Positions 11,615 to 24,211 are shown, counted from the first letter of the stretch. The stretch: DNA of 64,000 bases from Apostichopus japonicus (GCF_037975245.1 NC_092564.1:672601-736600), one strand, 5' to 3'. A program made the numbers and translations. Notes: a model not told the origin generated them from the sequence alone.

Positions 11615-11629
11615 TAAGTTTAACCATTG

Positions 11630-11825
11630 AAAACACATTGCAAATTATTCTTCTTTCAGAAGGTGCCCGAAAAATTCTCAGCACATTGCCCGAATTTTCA
11701 CAAAAAAATTTGTAAAACACGCTGCAAATTATTCTTCTTTCAGTAGGTGCCCGAAAAATTCTCAGCATATTGCCCGAATTTTTGGTTGGGGGGGCTGCAG
11801 CTCCCCCAGCCTCCTACACCTATGC
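11630..11825 (-). mobile_element. Transposon remnant with 84-bp tandem pair and G/C-rich end
   Basis: Two copies of an 84-bp unit (from about 11630 and 11714) share GCAAATTATTCTTCTTTCAG and GGTGCCCGAAAAATTCTCAG. They are followed by an inverted repeat GGGGGGGCTGCAGCTCCCCC (11788-11807) and CAGCCTCCTACACCTATGCC. Read on the minus strand, the end GGCATAGGTGTAGGAGGCTG resembles transposon termini I have met in other invertebrates, but the superfamily is not assignable here. It abuts the right end of the 6.7-kb transposon. Confidence 0.5.
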
Positions 11826-12351
11826 CTACCAAATGACATTTTCGCTGTACATACCCTTTTTAGAGGCATATGTCAAGCCCTTTAACTTACTTCGCGTTGT
11901 TATGGTAAAAACATGAAATTTCTGGGTGTGTTAAAATAGGTACTTTTCGATATTAATAGGACTGTATCAAGATGTATACTGCAGTTTTAATGCTAAATAT
12001 TATTGCTTAGGCCTAGGCCTAACCTGTACTATAGGCAGTGGTTTAGGCTGTAGTGTAATTGTAGTTCACTAGTGACAGCCACAACTGAGGCCTAGCCACT
12101 GTACCAGTACCACTCCCAGTATGACAGATTAGGTCAAATGATTGGGTCAAATTTGAAACCCTGTGGTATGGGTATTCTTGGATTCAAACTGCAATATATA
12201 TATGTCACTGGCAGAGTGATGTCAGCCTACAGTAACCAGTCTAGGCCTAACGTTAGGTCTACTGTACAGTAGGCCCTACAGCAAATTGCACCATCTTTGG
12301 GCCTGAAGATGCAGACCTAAATTACCAATTGAAAGTGATAGACGTTTAGAG
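11826..12351. other. No gene; AGGCCTA-rich stretch
   Basis: Several AGGCCTA/TAGGCCT motifs (about 12010-12020, 12090, 12243). No other feature was recognised. Confidence 0.4.
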
Positions 12352-12730
12352 TCAGAAACTGTTACCGCAAAGTTTGGTCATCGATAATGGCAATTGGTAT
12401 GTGGCATCACTTCGAACGGAACTTTCGTTACAGTTTTTCCGTTTGTAATTCGGTAACGGAAATATCTTGGGCACCAATTTCGGAGAGGAACAGCACATGT
12501 CACGTCTAGTCCGGAGAATGACAAATGGGTATAGTGCGTAATAAAATGAAAGAGTAGAGCGCCACGATCTACAAAAGTTCAGTATGGCGCGCAGATTGTA
12601 CATCGTTATGTTGCCGTCGCAAGAAGTCATGTTTCCTCCGCGGAAACTTAGATTGCCGTTGGGAAACTTAGGTTGCCTTCGTAACTAATATGTTGCCCTC
12701 GTAACTGATTGCCCATTCCGTCGGGCGAAA
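12352..12730. promoter_or_regulatory. CpG-rich islet with a minus-strand open frame
   Basis: CpG dinucleotides are far denser here than in the flanks (for example GGCGCGCAG, CCTCCGCGGAAAC, CCGTCGGGCG). A GTTGCC-n-TCG-n-AACT-like motif recurs between 12610 and 12710. On the minus strand an ATG at 12630 opens 92 codons, ending at 12352. The product (MTSCDGNITMYNLRAILNF...) has no recognised domain. An unmethylated promoter or first exon is one explanation, and a CpG-rich transposon fragment is the main alternative. Confidence 0.3.
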
Positions 12731-13169
12731 CTACTGTACAGTATCTATTTGGCACCACCATACTCATCAATAATAAATAATAGGGATATATACACTTGCA
12801 TAAAAATATTGACATTTCAAGAATGTACATTAAACTGACACATTCATTAATATTTATGAGACTTTCCCATCTCGTTACAGCATAGACAGACGTTATTAAC
12901 TGGTATATCCTACCCATCATACTACATTGATAGCTGATAATATTCCCATCATCCAAATTTCCATAAATTTGACTTGGAAGAGGGGAAAGTTTAGAATGAT
13001 GAGCCCAACCCTTCCGACTAAACGCCCGACGTAATATCCACATTTAGCCAAAAAGTTTATAAAATACTTTAAATCACCTTCAGTCCTCCCTATTTTCGCA
13101 CCATCTGTTCTTTTTATGTTTGCTTGTTTATATAAAATCAGGTGACAATGTGCCATGTATATCGTAAAT
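12731..13169. other. No feature recognised
   Basis: AT-rich DNA between the CpG islet and the (TA)n tract. The 131-codon minus-strand frame at 12648-13043 has no family resemblance and is of chance length. Confidence 0.5.
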
Positions 13170-13215
13170 CATCTGTCCATGGGTGATATAAATATATATG
13201 GTGATATGGGTGATA

Positions 13216-13247
<32 letters not shown>

Positions 13248-13265
13248 GATATAGATATATATCTA

Positions 13266-13313
<48 letters not shown>

Positions 13314-13330
13314 CTATATATTTATATATA

Positions 13331-13393
<63 letters not shown>
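13170..13393. repeat. (TA)n-type microsatellite
   Basis: About 220 bp of alternating TATATA with TAGATA, TATGTA and TATCTA interruptions. It is largely self-complementary. Confidence 0.95.
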
Positions 13394-13396
<3 letters not shown>

Positions 13397-14389
13397 ATTG
13401 GTCAGAGTAAATAACAATTCAACAGGCATCAGTGAAGTGTATTCTAAATTCTATTGGAAATGTCAAACGTATCGTATAATTCTATTTGGTCAGGAAAATT
13501 TAGGTTATGTCAACAGATAAATTTAATTTGCGTTTCTGTCAACAGAATCAACGGATCTCTGAATTTATAATAGTTGACATCATACTTTCAGTCATATTTC
13601 ATTTCTATATATTTTCGGTTGGTTGACTTCAATTTCATAAAGAAGATACTATTTCTGTGATTGCAAAGTTTCGTCGTCCATGCGAAACCTTTTATATTTA
13701 ACATTTAATGTATTATTATTTCATTAACAGTTAAACATATAACAGGTCAATGTAGGAAAGCAATGTGGGTTCAATACATAACATATATGTACTCATTTTC
13801 ATGTAGTTTAAGAAACTGGTGATATCAAGTATGTACTCATCTTTTAGCGTAGTTTAAGTAACTTATACTATCAGATATGTATTCATTAGTAGGCAAATGC
13901 TTCCAACGGCTTTATTTAGGCGATTATTTTCTTGTTGATTTATCATTGAGGCCTGATACATTTGGAATGTTTGGTAAGCTGTCAACCTGTATTTAGAATG
14001 TAATCAAAATGCATCTTTGTTGTAGAAATGTTATTTCTCTGTGGGTAAATGATTGACATATTATAAAGAAGAAACCAATGCTTGCAGATGCATTTACAAA
14101 TATTACAGTACAGTATAAAATGCTACAAAGATGTGGCTTTCAGCTCAACATGCATAAACATTTAAAAAATTGATAAATTATCAATACAGACACCAGAAAA
14201 TCCTTCTAAGTGTTTTGCACTTCAAATCATGAGTTTATATTCCATAAACTCCGAATCTACATGAACTCGAGTCACTTTGTTATTAATATGCATTATATCT
14301 AAAGTGGCCACGTTCGGTGATCATGAACTGAATTGACTGAATTATTTCAGAAATTCGTACTCTTACAGAACATCGGATACATCGACTCC
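13394..14389. other. No feature recognised
   Basis: AT-rich DNA without recognisable genes or repeats. It includes a diverged pair of phrases around GTATGTACTCATCTTTTAGC (13790-13880). Confidence 0.5.
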
Positions 14390-14948
14390 ATACTCAACCC
14401 TTTTACTAAGACATATTTTGCTAAGAATAAGGAAGTACTTGAGAAGGTACAGGGGAGGGCTACTAGAATGATTAGTTCCTTAAAGAGTGTTCCTTATTAT
14501 AGGCGGTTACAGCCGCTGAATCTCACCACACTAGAGCTTAGGAGGTTACGTGCTGACTTGATTCAGGTTTGCAAGATTGTGTATGGTTTTGACAATTTAT
14601 CCTTCACTGACATTTTTGCAAATATAGTAGTTGTACCAGAGGTCATTGTCTGAAAGTCCAGAAGTTACAAAGTAGGGTAAATATTCGGCATAACTTTTCT
14701 AATAGGGTTGTGAATTAGCGGAACGATTTGCCTGAGAAAGTTGTACTTCCAAGTCATGTGAATGGGTTTAAGAATGCTCTGGACAAGCAATTTATCATTG
14801 TAATCATCATCACTTTAATCATTGTAATTGGGTCTGATTTTTTTGTGTCTTCAGTATTTTTTTCTCTCCTATAGGGTCCTTGATGACTTGAGTGTCCATC
14901 CTGATCATTTTTTTTTGCTTCTAAACTAAGCTTAACTAAACTAAACTA
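14390..14948 (+). pseudogene. 5'-truncated, decayed LINE (CR1/L2/Jockey-like) 3' end
   Basis: The translated frame to 14653 matches the post-reverse-transcriptase region of CR1/L2/Jockey-type non-LTR retrotransposons: NPFTK, then EKVQGRATRMI, then LTTLELRRLRADLIQVCKIV. The reverse transcriptase core is missing. The frame ends at a TGA (14651). Homology continues two bases out of frame from 14656 (RVNIRHNFSNRVVN), hits a TAG at 14716 where a Trp codon is usual, then reads NDLPEKVVLPSHVNGFKNAL. Hence there is one frameshift and one nonsense change. It ends with a short-repeat tail, (TAAAC)-like at about 14926-14948, typical of L2/CR1 3' ends. The element is dead. Confidence 0.85.
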
Positions 14949-15408
14949 GACCATATTCCTTCATATATACAGGACACTACACATTTTTTTGAGAATCCTG
15001 AATATTATTCAAGAGTAACCGATTAATTCTTTACTGAACGTAAATAAAAAGAAATCGATTAGATCGTGTGTATTTAGTCCCACATCACCGGCCTCAACAA
15101 AGACTTGGGACCCCTTGACTCCTTAACCTTGGCTCCTTAACCTGCTTCCTGTATAGTCATGGTTTATTTGGTACTAATTCCATCAATAAAACTAACACTT
15201 ATCTACCGACATACTTTCATTGTGTTACATTTTGTACTTTTCATTCGACTGCCAAGTACTGCTGACGAAGGTCCCAGAGGACCGAAAATTCCAATATATT
15301 TTCTAAAACATTACTCCTTATTTGTCAATTATGAGTCATATCTTATTTCTCTGGCTTTCTCTATTAATATTTTCTTTTGGAATAAACGTGGATTTTCGTT
15401 ATAATATA
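14949..15408. other. No feature recognised
   Basis: No gene or repeat recognised before the (TA)n cluster. Confidence 0.5.
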
Positions 15409-15440
15409 TATAAATATATATATATATACATATATATATA
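15409..15440. repeat. (TA)n microsatellite
   Basis: Short TA tract directly abutting the deleted tRNA-type repeat copy. Confidence 0.85.
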
Positions 15441-15477
15441 TATGAAAATCGTAATGAGTTGGAAAATCACTGTAGGC

Positions 15478-15481
<4 letters not shown>
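15441..15481 (-). mobile_element. Internally deleted copy of the tRNA-type repeat (ends only)
   Basis: TGAAAATCGTAATGAGTTGG plus AAAATCA equals one end of the full copy at 15511. It is joined directly to CTGTAGGCGTA, the opposite end of that copy. The junction shares CA with both parental positions, so a deletion at a 2-base microhomology explains it. The tRNA-like core is gone. Confidence 0.75.

Positions 15482-15510
<29 letters not shown>
15482..15510. repeat. (TA)n microsatellite
   Basis: Pure TA tract between the deleted copy and the full copy of the tRNA-type repeat. Confidence 0.95.
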
Positions 15511-15515
<5 letters not shown>

Positions 15516-15687
15516 ATCGTAATGAGTTGGAAAATCAAGAACAGCGAAAAAACTTTCAGCCTCCACCGGGATTCGAACCACGGGCCTTCCGCTCTGTACG
15601 CGGACACCCTAACCACTAGGCTATGGACGCTGATTGTATGTCCAAAGGTTCGAAACTGGTAAGGAAGGTCGTAATTCCACTGTAGGC

Positions 15688-15690
<3 letters not shown>
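15511..15690 (-). mobile_element. tRNA-derived SINE-like repeat, full copy 1
   Basis: On the minus strand the order is a leader of about 58 nt starting ACGCCTACAGTGGAATTACG, then a tRNA-like unit (about 15561-15632), then a 3' tail ending in (TA)n. Pol III box A TAGCCTAGTGGTTAGGG lies at 15607-15623 and box B GGTTCGAATCC at 15569-15579. A possible anticodon stem pairs TCCGC with GCGGA. T6 follows the tRNA-like unit within about 10 nt and would be a Pol III terminator, which is odd for a SINE because the 3' tail would not be transcribed. It differs from the 35577 copy at about 5 of 179 positions. Confidence 0.8.
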
Positions 15691-15728
<38 letters not shown>

Positions 15729-15805
15729 CATACATTCATACATACATTCACCCATACACACATACATACACCCATACATACATACACCCACACACCCATA
15801 CATAC
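15691..15805. repeat. (TA)n followed by CATACA-type microsatellite
   Basis: TA tract of about 35 bp, then about 80 bp of CATACATACATTCATACATA/CCCATACA repeats. Confidence 0.95.
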
Positions 15806-16730
15806 ACTGGGAATAACGAGTAAGTAGGAATTTAAATTACTGAGGTTGAAATATTGTATTGTCCATGTATATGGAATGACCATGTACTGACTCAATGAAA
15901 TTATTGTAATATGGCCGAGTAATTGGCAATTTGAAGAGAACAGATTCCTTTCATAAGTCTCTTAGAGAGTTTGTTGGACAAACCATGTCTCCACTAAAAG
16001 ATATAACATGTCATGTTATGTTTCCTGAAGCTTCGACCCCTTAAAAACGTGTATTATTACCGATGAAATTAAAATTGCAGGTAAATCAATACCTGCCCGT
16101 TACTTTTCTTTCTTCAATTTGCAATATTTATTTGTACACTCGTGAAAGCCTCGTTTGTAATTTCCAGCCTGTAGATTATTCGCTACTTAGAAATATTGAT
16201 AGCAATGACATTTATATGAATGATCTGTAAGGATGGCTTGACAAGGAGTTTTAATATTGTTCCTAGCAGAAGTTTTGCATTGTGCTGACAATGCACTTTA
16301 AAATTGCATTATCAGCCTTCCAATCTGAACAAACTTAACGAGATAATCGATTCGCCAAAAACAGTTAATCAATACAAAGTACACGACTCAACAATATAAT
16401 ATATTTTGAGATATCTGGATGAGGGTGGGGTGTTTTAAGAAAAAGTAACTTCTTCGTGTATATCATTATTTCGTATTTTTTATTTTGCTTAATGGACGTT
16501 TCTGACTTCTGTAGCAGTTGTTGCATGTTTAGTAAAATCATGCAATAAACTTCCTCAAAGCATCTGTCTGGCAATAATCAATTCGCCGTTATACGGAGCA
16601 CTACATTTACAGTTAAAAATAGAACCACAGTATATACACGAAGTAAATGACATATTCATGTAAAGGTATTGGTCAGTGAACGAACGTATTACAGCACTTT
16701 GAAATATCACCTCAAGCAAGTTAATGTTTT
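15806..16730. other. No feature recognised
   Basis: AT-rich DNA with no recognised gene. Confidence 0.5.
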
Positions 16731-17579
16731 AATCAGATTAATATGTGGAATTCAACTACATATCTATATGAATCAGATAAATATGTGGAATTCAAATACA
16801 TATCTCTAAGGATCAGAATAATATGTGGAATTCAACTACATATCTCTAAGAATCAGATTAATGTGTGGATTTCAACTACATATCTCTATGAATCAGATTA
16901 ATGTGTGTAGTTCAACTACATATCTCTAAGAAATATATTAATATGTGGAGTTCAACTACATATCTATATGAATCAGATTAATATGTGGAATTCAACTACA
17001 TATCTATATGAATCAGATTAATATGTGGAATTCAAATACATATCTCTAAGAATCAGATTAATATGTGGAATTCAACTACATATCTCTTAGAATCAGGTTA
17101 ATATGTGAAATTCAACTACATATCTATATGAATCAGATTAATATGTGGAATTCAACTACGTATCTCTAAGAATCAGATTAATATGTGGAATTCAACTACA
17201 TATCTCTAAGAATCAGATTAATATGTGGAATTCAACTACATATCTCTAAGAAATATATTAATATGTGGAATTCAACTATATATCTATATGAATCAGATTA
17301 ATATGTGGAATTCATATACATATCTCTAAGGATCAGAATAATATGTAAAGTTCAACTACATATCTCTAAGAATCATATTAATGCGTGGATTTCAACTACA
17401 TATCTCTATGAATCAGATTAATGTGTGTAGTTCAACTACATATCTCTAAGAAATATATTAATATATGGAATTCAACTACATATCTATATGAATCAGATTA
17501 ATATGTGGAATTCAACTACATATCTCTAAGAATCAGGTTTATATGTGGAATTCAACTTCATACCTCTAAGAATCAGATT
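16731..17579. repeat. 40-bp minisatellite, 21 units, with higher-order duplication
   Basis: Units of exactly 40 bp start AATCAGATTAATATGTGGAA and end TATCTCTAAG or TATCTATATG. Five consecutive variant units (16771-16970) recur in the same order 13 units (520 bp) downstream (17291-17490). Shared markers are GATCAGAATA in unit 3, ATTTCAAC in unit 4, GTGTGTAG in unit 5 and AAATATATTA in unit 6. A block of units was therefore copied after the variants arose. Confidence 0.95.
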
Positions 17580-18006
<427 letters not shown>

Positions 18007-18231
18007 TCACCATTGTTCACCAGGCACCACTCCGAACAGATCTTTGAATACATCTTAACATTTCCATGCTTACATATATACATATGGCGTCACAAACTAA
18101 ATGTAATGTGACAAAGTGAAGCCTTAAAATGTAAAACATTTCATACTGAAGTGTACATTTGATGTCGCGAAAAGATTGCACAATCGGTTGTGAATATTTT
18201 GGTAACAACTGTAAATAAAACGAAATGAATG

Positions 18232-18290
18232 TGGGCGGGTGGGCGGGTGGGCGGGCGGGTGGGCGGGTGGGCGGGCGGGCGGGTGGGCGC
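18232..18290 (+). repeat. GGGCGGGT array, strong G-quadruplex potential
   Basis: About fourteen G-triplets separated by single C or T bases (GGGCGGGTGGGCGGGTGGGC and onward), in AT-rich surroundings. A smaller sister run lies at 18341-18356. Single-nucleotide loops are the most stable class of predicted G-quadruplex. Confidence 0.9.
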
Positions 18291-18359
18291 TATAATACAA
18301 ATTGAACATGTTGGTAGACCTGAAGAGGGAGACAGAGAGAGGTGGGCGGGTGGGCGAGT

Positions 18360-21300
18360 GGTATGATACAGCTATCATTATCGAGATATTCTTATTGATG
18401 CAGATGACATATGCCGTTACTTGTCCCCTCACTCTAACTAAGACTCGCATTCCTTGAATTCTTTAAATTTATACCTTCCTGCTTACGCACTTAGGGTAAT
18501 CTAAACTTTTGTACCTGTCACACATTTGATCTCGATCAGCACATGGATAATTGCTTAACATTTTCTGGCTTTTATATTCCCAAATTCCACCTATGTGAAC
18601 AGAACAGAGAATAAAGGATACCCTTCTGAATTGAAACATTTTCTTGATAGAATGATAAATTAATTTATCCATCCTTACTCGTCCCATCACAATCAGAATG
18701 ATGTTACCCCTAAACACCAGGTATTCATAAAAAGTTGACTGCGTCCTACTTATAACATCAACTAACTTGAAAGTAATTTAATAACTACTGCCAGCTTTTT
18801 GTAAACAAATTAAAGCTGACAAGTTTTCTGAACGCATTAAGTTCGGTCAATATACCTCACGGCGGCATACCGAGAAAGCACTCGTTTTCCATCGTCAATA
18901 ACCATCCAATTCAACAAAGCAAAAATCTGTTAAGGCAGAATTAAGCTATAAATGTAACTAAGACATACGCCCCAATCAAGCAACGTCTTGTCATGAAAGA
19001 GGACATTTAACTTCCATTACAATTTCCTGCAAAACACAAGAGGAGTAAATCTAGAGCTTAAGGAAATATCGGACAACGTTAATTCCATGTCTGTAATAGT
19101 TCCCATTTCCTGCTATTAATATGCTTTGCAACTTTTGACTTTGTAGATGTGATAATCGGAAATGACTAACCTTTATCCGAAATGAATTTATTAGACTACG
19201 ATCAATTCCGTGTCCATCAGTGATGTCGATGATTATCAAGTACATAGGCTACTTCCACCTTTTGGTTATACAGACTGTTTGCAACTTATCAATTTGAGAA
19301 ATAAGATATTACGAGAGTTTTTAGCTGCTAACATATAATTTCAAAACATTTCAAAAGCTTTGACAGTTTCCGTTAGTGCTTGCACAGTATAACTTAGCCA
19401 TATTTACCCCGTAAATATATGAATACTTTAATCGGTGCATCCCCAAATTTTTAATAGCGCTGGGGATCAAATAAACTATTAAGGATAATTGTTGTAAAGT
19501 TTGCCATACCTCAAAATTATTTAAATGGCTTCAGTTCCTTTAAAATTATTTTAATGTTTGGAAACCAATGTTAATATCGCTTTGACTAGAAAATTTAAAT
19601 CTGAATCTTTCGTCGTCCGGTACGTGTGAGCAGAAACGGCCGTCAAAATCAAAATAGTTTCCCGTCCGATGCCTGTGTGGAATTTTCCCCATTTTCTGAT
19701 TCATGATTCCCTGGTACTCCGCGCTGGGGATCCATCTGAGATAGAACTTCACTGAGTGGACGAACTGTTAACTTTTGTTGCCAGATAGTAAAGTCTTGGG
19801 GTTTCTAAATGAGAGCGAAGAAAAACCGTCATAAACATTAGTTCGAAACGAAGAGTCGCCAGGTAACATATTAACAAACAAACGAAAGACACTATATTCT
19901 TAATCATCTATAGATACATTAAACAGACACAAAAATGCAAGCTAAATGGCATAATTGAAGCCTCGTTTCTAAATTCAAAATTGTATTATTACATGATTTA
20001 GATCTACAAAACTTATACCAATAAATGCGATGCTTTGGGAGAAAGAATCATATTACTGCAGTACATATCAGTGAAACATAGATCAATATTAAGCTGGCTG
20101 TCAAAGGGTCTTGGTCCATCGATAATCAGATATGGATATATGAAATACTGAATGTGCAGGAAGTAATATCATTAGGCAAAGAATAATTTCAAGCCATGAA
20201 AGATGAAAATGTGTGCAAACGTATTTCGCTTACAGGGTAAACCTATGTCCATGATAAGACCTTCATTCAACAAATAGCAACAGTAATGCTTAAAGAAAAC
20301 ATTAACAAATTAATGATTACAAATGAAGAACGCATAAGCACATATTATGGAACATTTGTTTCATATATTTACGTCGTTCGAGAAATTCAACTAGCCTACT
20401 CTCTTTCACTTTTAGTTCAATAACTTTACGAGGAAGTAGAATTCTGGATAATAGCTGAATGTATTTGTAAGTTGAAGGCAACGTGCTGTCTACCCCCGAA
20501 TATTAGTCTACAATTACACATTAGCAGAAGATTTCTAAGCTTTCTGAAGAAATGATATCCACTTTACTAACCGGCAGCGATGCAGGACGACTCCCACGTG
20601 TGTAAGAATAAACGTATTAAGTTATGCTTATTGCATTCAAGTCTCTCTGTTACTTGGCCTAATTGAAAGATGTGTTTTTGCAGAGACTATTCCTACGTAT
20701 TAAATAACATCCCGTGTGGGATATTTCCGAAAAATGTTTCCATTAGCGTTCAAGACTTGTTCCTGTTGACAAGAACAACACGTGGTATTTAAATTACGTT
20801 AAGTCAAAAAGAATACCACGGAAGGTGTAACACACATAGACGGTTTTGTCATTAAGTCGATTGTCTTCAAATGAATGATGATTTGTATCTTTAGATACTT
20901 GGAGGAAGTGAAAATAATAAAAGAAATGTTCCTAAATATGGATAATCTAAAATAATTATTATAGCGATCTAGACACAAACATATTTATTGTTAGTATTAC
21001 TATGATATTACTTTCAATATGTGCATCGTTTCCATTAAACGGTAACTGCTTTCATTTTACAAATCTGTTATATGATAGAAAAGCTTTATCAAGTATCTGA
21101 CTAAAGCTATTCAATAATATACATTAAAACATTTACTATTACTATATCATTATACGTACGGACGATACTTCAAATAAGGCACTATAATTACTAAAAACAA
21201 AAGATAAGATACTTCATTTCACGTATAAATATCTTCAAAAGATATATTTCGATTCGCATGGTTACTATATAACTCTCTTCAATATATACCGGTGCGATGC

Positions 21301-21831
21301 TGCAATTAATACAGTCATTATAACCATATTCAAAGATATAATACTTAATAACTGAGAGGCGAAGAAATAGCACTGTACTACATCAATAGTATTGTAAATA
21401 ATGATTATGAAAACTGAACATCTCAACGACATCTGTAGACTCATATTGCTAATATCTCATGCTGGTCTTGTTTTGAAAGCAAAACAAGTATTTATTACAA
21501 GGAAACGTTGTCTTATTGATCATCTCCCATGAATAATCACGTCCTTGATAAGAGCTGCGTGGATACAAAAATAACAGCAGGGAACCTCAAATTACAACAT
21601 ACAATTCCATTGATGGCTATAGTGTTGGAAAGCCATCCAACCATGTAACTATAGTAAGTTTGTAGAATGGCCTCATACATACAGTTTTACGTGATTATGA
21701 TCACCTTATTCTAGCCTCAAAGATTCCAGCTTCCCTCCTGAATTTAATCTACTTCAATTCTAATTAAAACAAAAATAAAATTAAAACTTAATCATTTCAT
21801 TTAACGCCCAGTCCCTTGTAGCAAATGTTTG
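18360..21831. other. 3.4 kb without recognisable features
   Basis: AT-rich DNA. The open frames here (up to about 80 codons) show no splice signals or family resemblance. No repeats were noticed beyond a 7-bp hairpin GATGGCT/AGCCATC near 21612-21637. Confidence 0.55.
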
Positions 21832-22013
21832 CAGCGGATATATAGAACCTATGCATGTTACAGTTTAATGACTCAGTCTGTTAATCTTGACGTAGTATAA
21901 TGCAATATTCCTCTCTTTTCACCAGCGGATATATAGAACCTATGCATGTTACAGTTAATGACTCAGTCTGCTATAACTTGACGTAGCATAATGCAATATT
22001 CCTCACTTTACAC
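21832..22013. repeat. 91-bp tandem duplication
   Basis: Two copies starting CAGCGGATATATAGAACCTA at 21832 and 21923. They share ATGCATGTTACAGTTTAATG (one T shorter in copy 2), GACTCAGTCTG and AATGCAATATTCCTC. Copies differ by a few substitutions and a 1-bp indel. Confidence 0.9.
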
Positions 22014-24211
22014 CACATATCGCTCGTCATCCTACATTTAATCACCCGTAATTGTTCTCAAACACACTCGACTAAGTCTGATTGACATTCCAAGTAATAT
22101 CACAAATTGAATCTCGAAAATAATCGAAAGAATCTAAAGATATTTTACTGCAATCTGTCAGCTAAAATAAGGAAAAACTGTCCCATTTTTCCGGACCGAC
22201 GGACGTGCATCAATTTTCTCATAAAAAACTATTTAATCGTTGATGCTCTAGAATTGAGTTTTTTTTTTCGGATAGCGAATTACACACTTTTCCTGGAGAT
22301 CGTGACAGGGTCAACAAAATTACAGCAGAATTCTTTAAACAATTTGATCTATAAATGGAAAGAGCCATGCAGGGAGAAAGCTGGTAAGAAGGATTTAGGC
22401 AGTACAAATCAAGCAACAATAGAGAGAGAGAGAGAGAGGGGGGGGGGGGGTGTCATGATAAGCCTGACTGCTTCAATCAAACCAACCTTTATGCCATCTA
22501 AAGAATGACGTCAAACGATATTAGATATAAATTAGCCTGCAGGGGTGTTGGTTATAACAATCTTATAAACCTAGTAAGCACACAATATCATGAAATCTAG
22601 AACACTATAGGCTTCAAATTCACGTTTCTTCTTCTCATATTTTATTTTGAAAATGTCAAAAAGTATTAACGGTTCCCTTGATACAATTTATTTACTTATA
22701 AATAAATATTCCTGAAATCAATCAAAAGAAGCATGTTTGTAAGTGCTGTTGACTATACGAGAAATGATGGTACAACTTATTTGTTAACGCACACAGAACA
22801 CAACTTAATTTAATTGCAAAATATTCTGCCATAAATCTCAAAGAAATAAGAACAAGGCAAAGTATTAATTTATTCTTTTAAGAAGGGTTAACAATAGGGG
22901 AGAGTTAGAAAGAAAACTAACTTTAGGGATTGGGGTTAGAAATGAGAGAAGAAACGGTTGAGTTCCAATCCTGGACCATTTCATTAAATTACTTTCTACG
23001 GTCTGATATTTGGTTGTGTTCTGTTCATTATTTGATAAGATAATAAACTACACCATCCATGACAAAAATTGTTGGAATATATGACCACTATCTTAGACGT
23101 TTCAAAATTATCGAAATATTTTGTTCTCCAACGAACTTAAGAAGTTTCGAGAAGAAATAACTGCTCTTGATTTGCCTGTAACGGGGACGTACAAAACACT
23201 GTTAACGTTTAATTGTTACAATTGCGGTATCCCCTTTGTTCTGGTATTACTAATTTGGCTTCGTAATTAACAATGATATACATGCTGCAGATCCACCATA
23301 TTTTATGACGAAGTCTCTTAATGTCCTGTATTGCATCCACTAATATCACATTTGATTATCGACTTTCAATTAATTAAAAAAATACGTTAATTCCAAACAA
23401 CATGTTATATCCTACATTTAACTGCTTGCGTATTGTTCATTTACACGTGTAAAATAGAGCATTTAGTGTACTGTGTTCCATACCACGAATGGAACTATTA
23501 TTTTGTTCTCTCTTACAGCATGACAGAAATAATGCTTCACAAATTGATTGTTACTGTTGAGAAACCTAAGTTTACACTTCCTCTAAACCTAATCAGTTGC
23601 TACAACTCACAAGAAAAACCGTTAAAATATCTTGATTGATGAAGTTAGAAATTATGCAAAATTATAACACATACATTTTACAAACAAATGGAAATTAGAT
23701 GCCTATTAAATATATAATACTTTCATATGGAAATGATGTTAACAATTATTCAATTTTCAAAATTTCTGTTCTTCATTTCTTTCTTTCTGAAAGGCGGAAT
23801 TTGTAGCAAAACCAACATGAAAAATTAGTCTGTTTGGATACTATTATATAACATACATGATATAACCCAGGTGTATAAATGGGGACTTGCGAGGTGTGAC
23901 AAGTTACCAATGACCAGGGTTAAATACAGCGCGGCGAGACTTTATTGTAAGTTGCGCTATATAAGAACTGAGAATTATTTTTATTAATATATACATAATT
24001 TAGATTCAATTAAGGTTTTTGCAGATTCCTTGCAGCCATATCTTGTATGACTGGCAGTCATATTTAAACTCTGTCGGTTATACTCTTTTCCCACCTTTCA
24101 ACACTAAACATTACTTCATTCTTGAAGAAGGTATAGAAAACCATGTATCGCCATATGGCCATGGTAGAGGTTCGCCATGCTCGTAATGCGGATGAGTGAT
24201 AACAGAGGAAA
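22014..24211. other. Mostly featureless; GA/G tract
   Basis: A GAGAGA tract running into ten or more G lies at about 22421-22452. A stretch at 22272-22380 is bounded by TTTTTTTTTTCGGATAG and GCTG-GTAAGA, like an exon, and one frame stays open. The alternative frame is open nearly as far, so I do not call it. Nothing else was recognised. Confidence 0.4.

Noticed and set aside
12648-13043. 131-codon minus-strand frame
   Set aside because: No domain, no splice support; length within chance expectation for this composition.
15561-15632. Functional tRNA gene
   Set aside because: Box A and box B are intact, but acceptor-arm pairing is poor and the unit sits inside a repeated element with near-identical copies.
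15441-15690. CRISPR-like array (repeat-spacer pattern)
   Set aside because: Only two unequal copies of a tRNA-type repeat separated by TA tracts in eukaryotic DNA. No minisatellite here has unique spacers.
15322-15895. Open frames encoding poly-(Ile-Tyr) runs
   Set aside because: They are translations of (TA)n microsatellites and appear on both strands; the same applies at 17745-18111, 30313-30498, 35405-35823 and 58700-59030.
22107-22508. 133-codon frame on the plus strand
   Set aside because: Ends in a GA/G simple repeat (ERERERGGGG). An internal stretch has exon-like borders, but two frames compete and chance length explains it.
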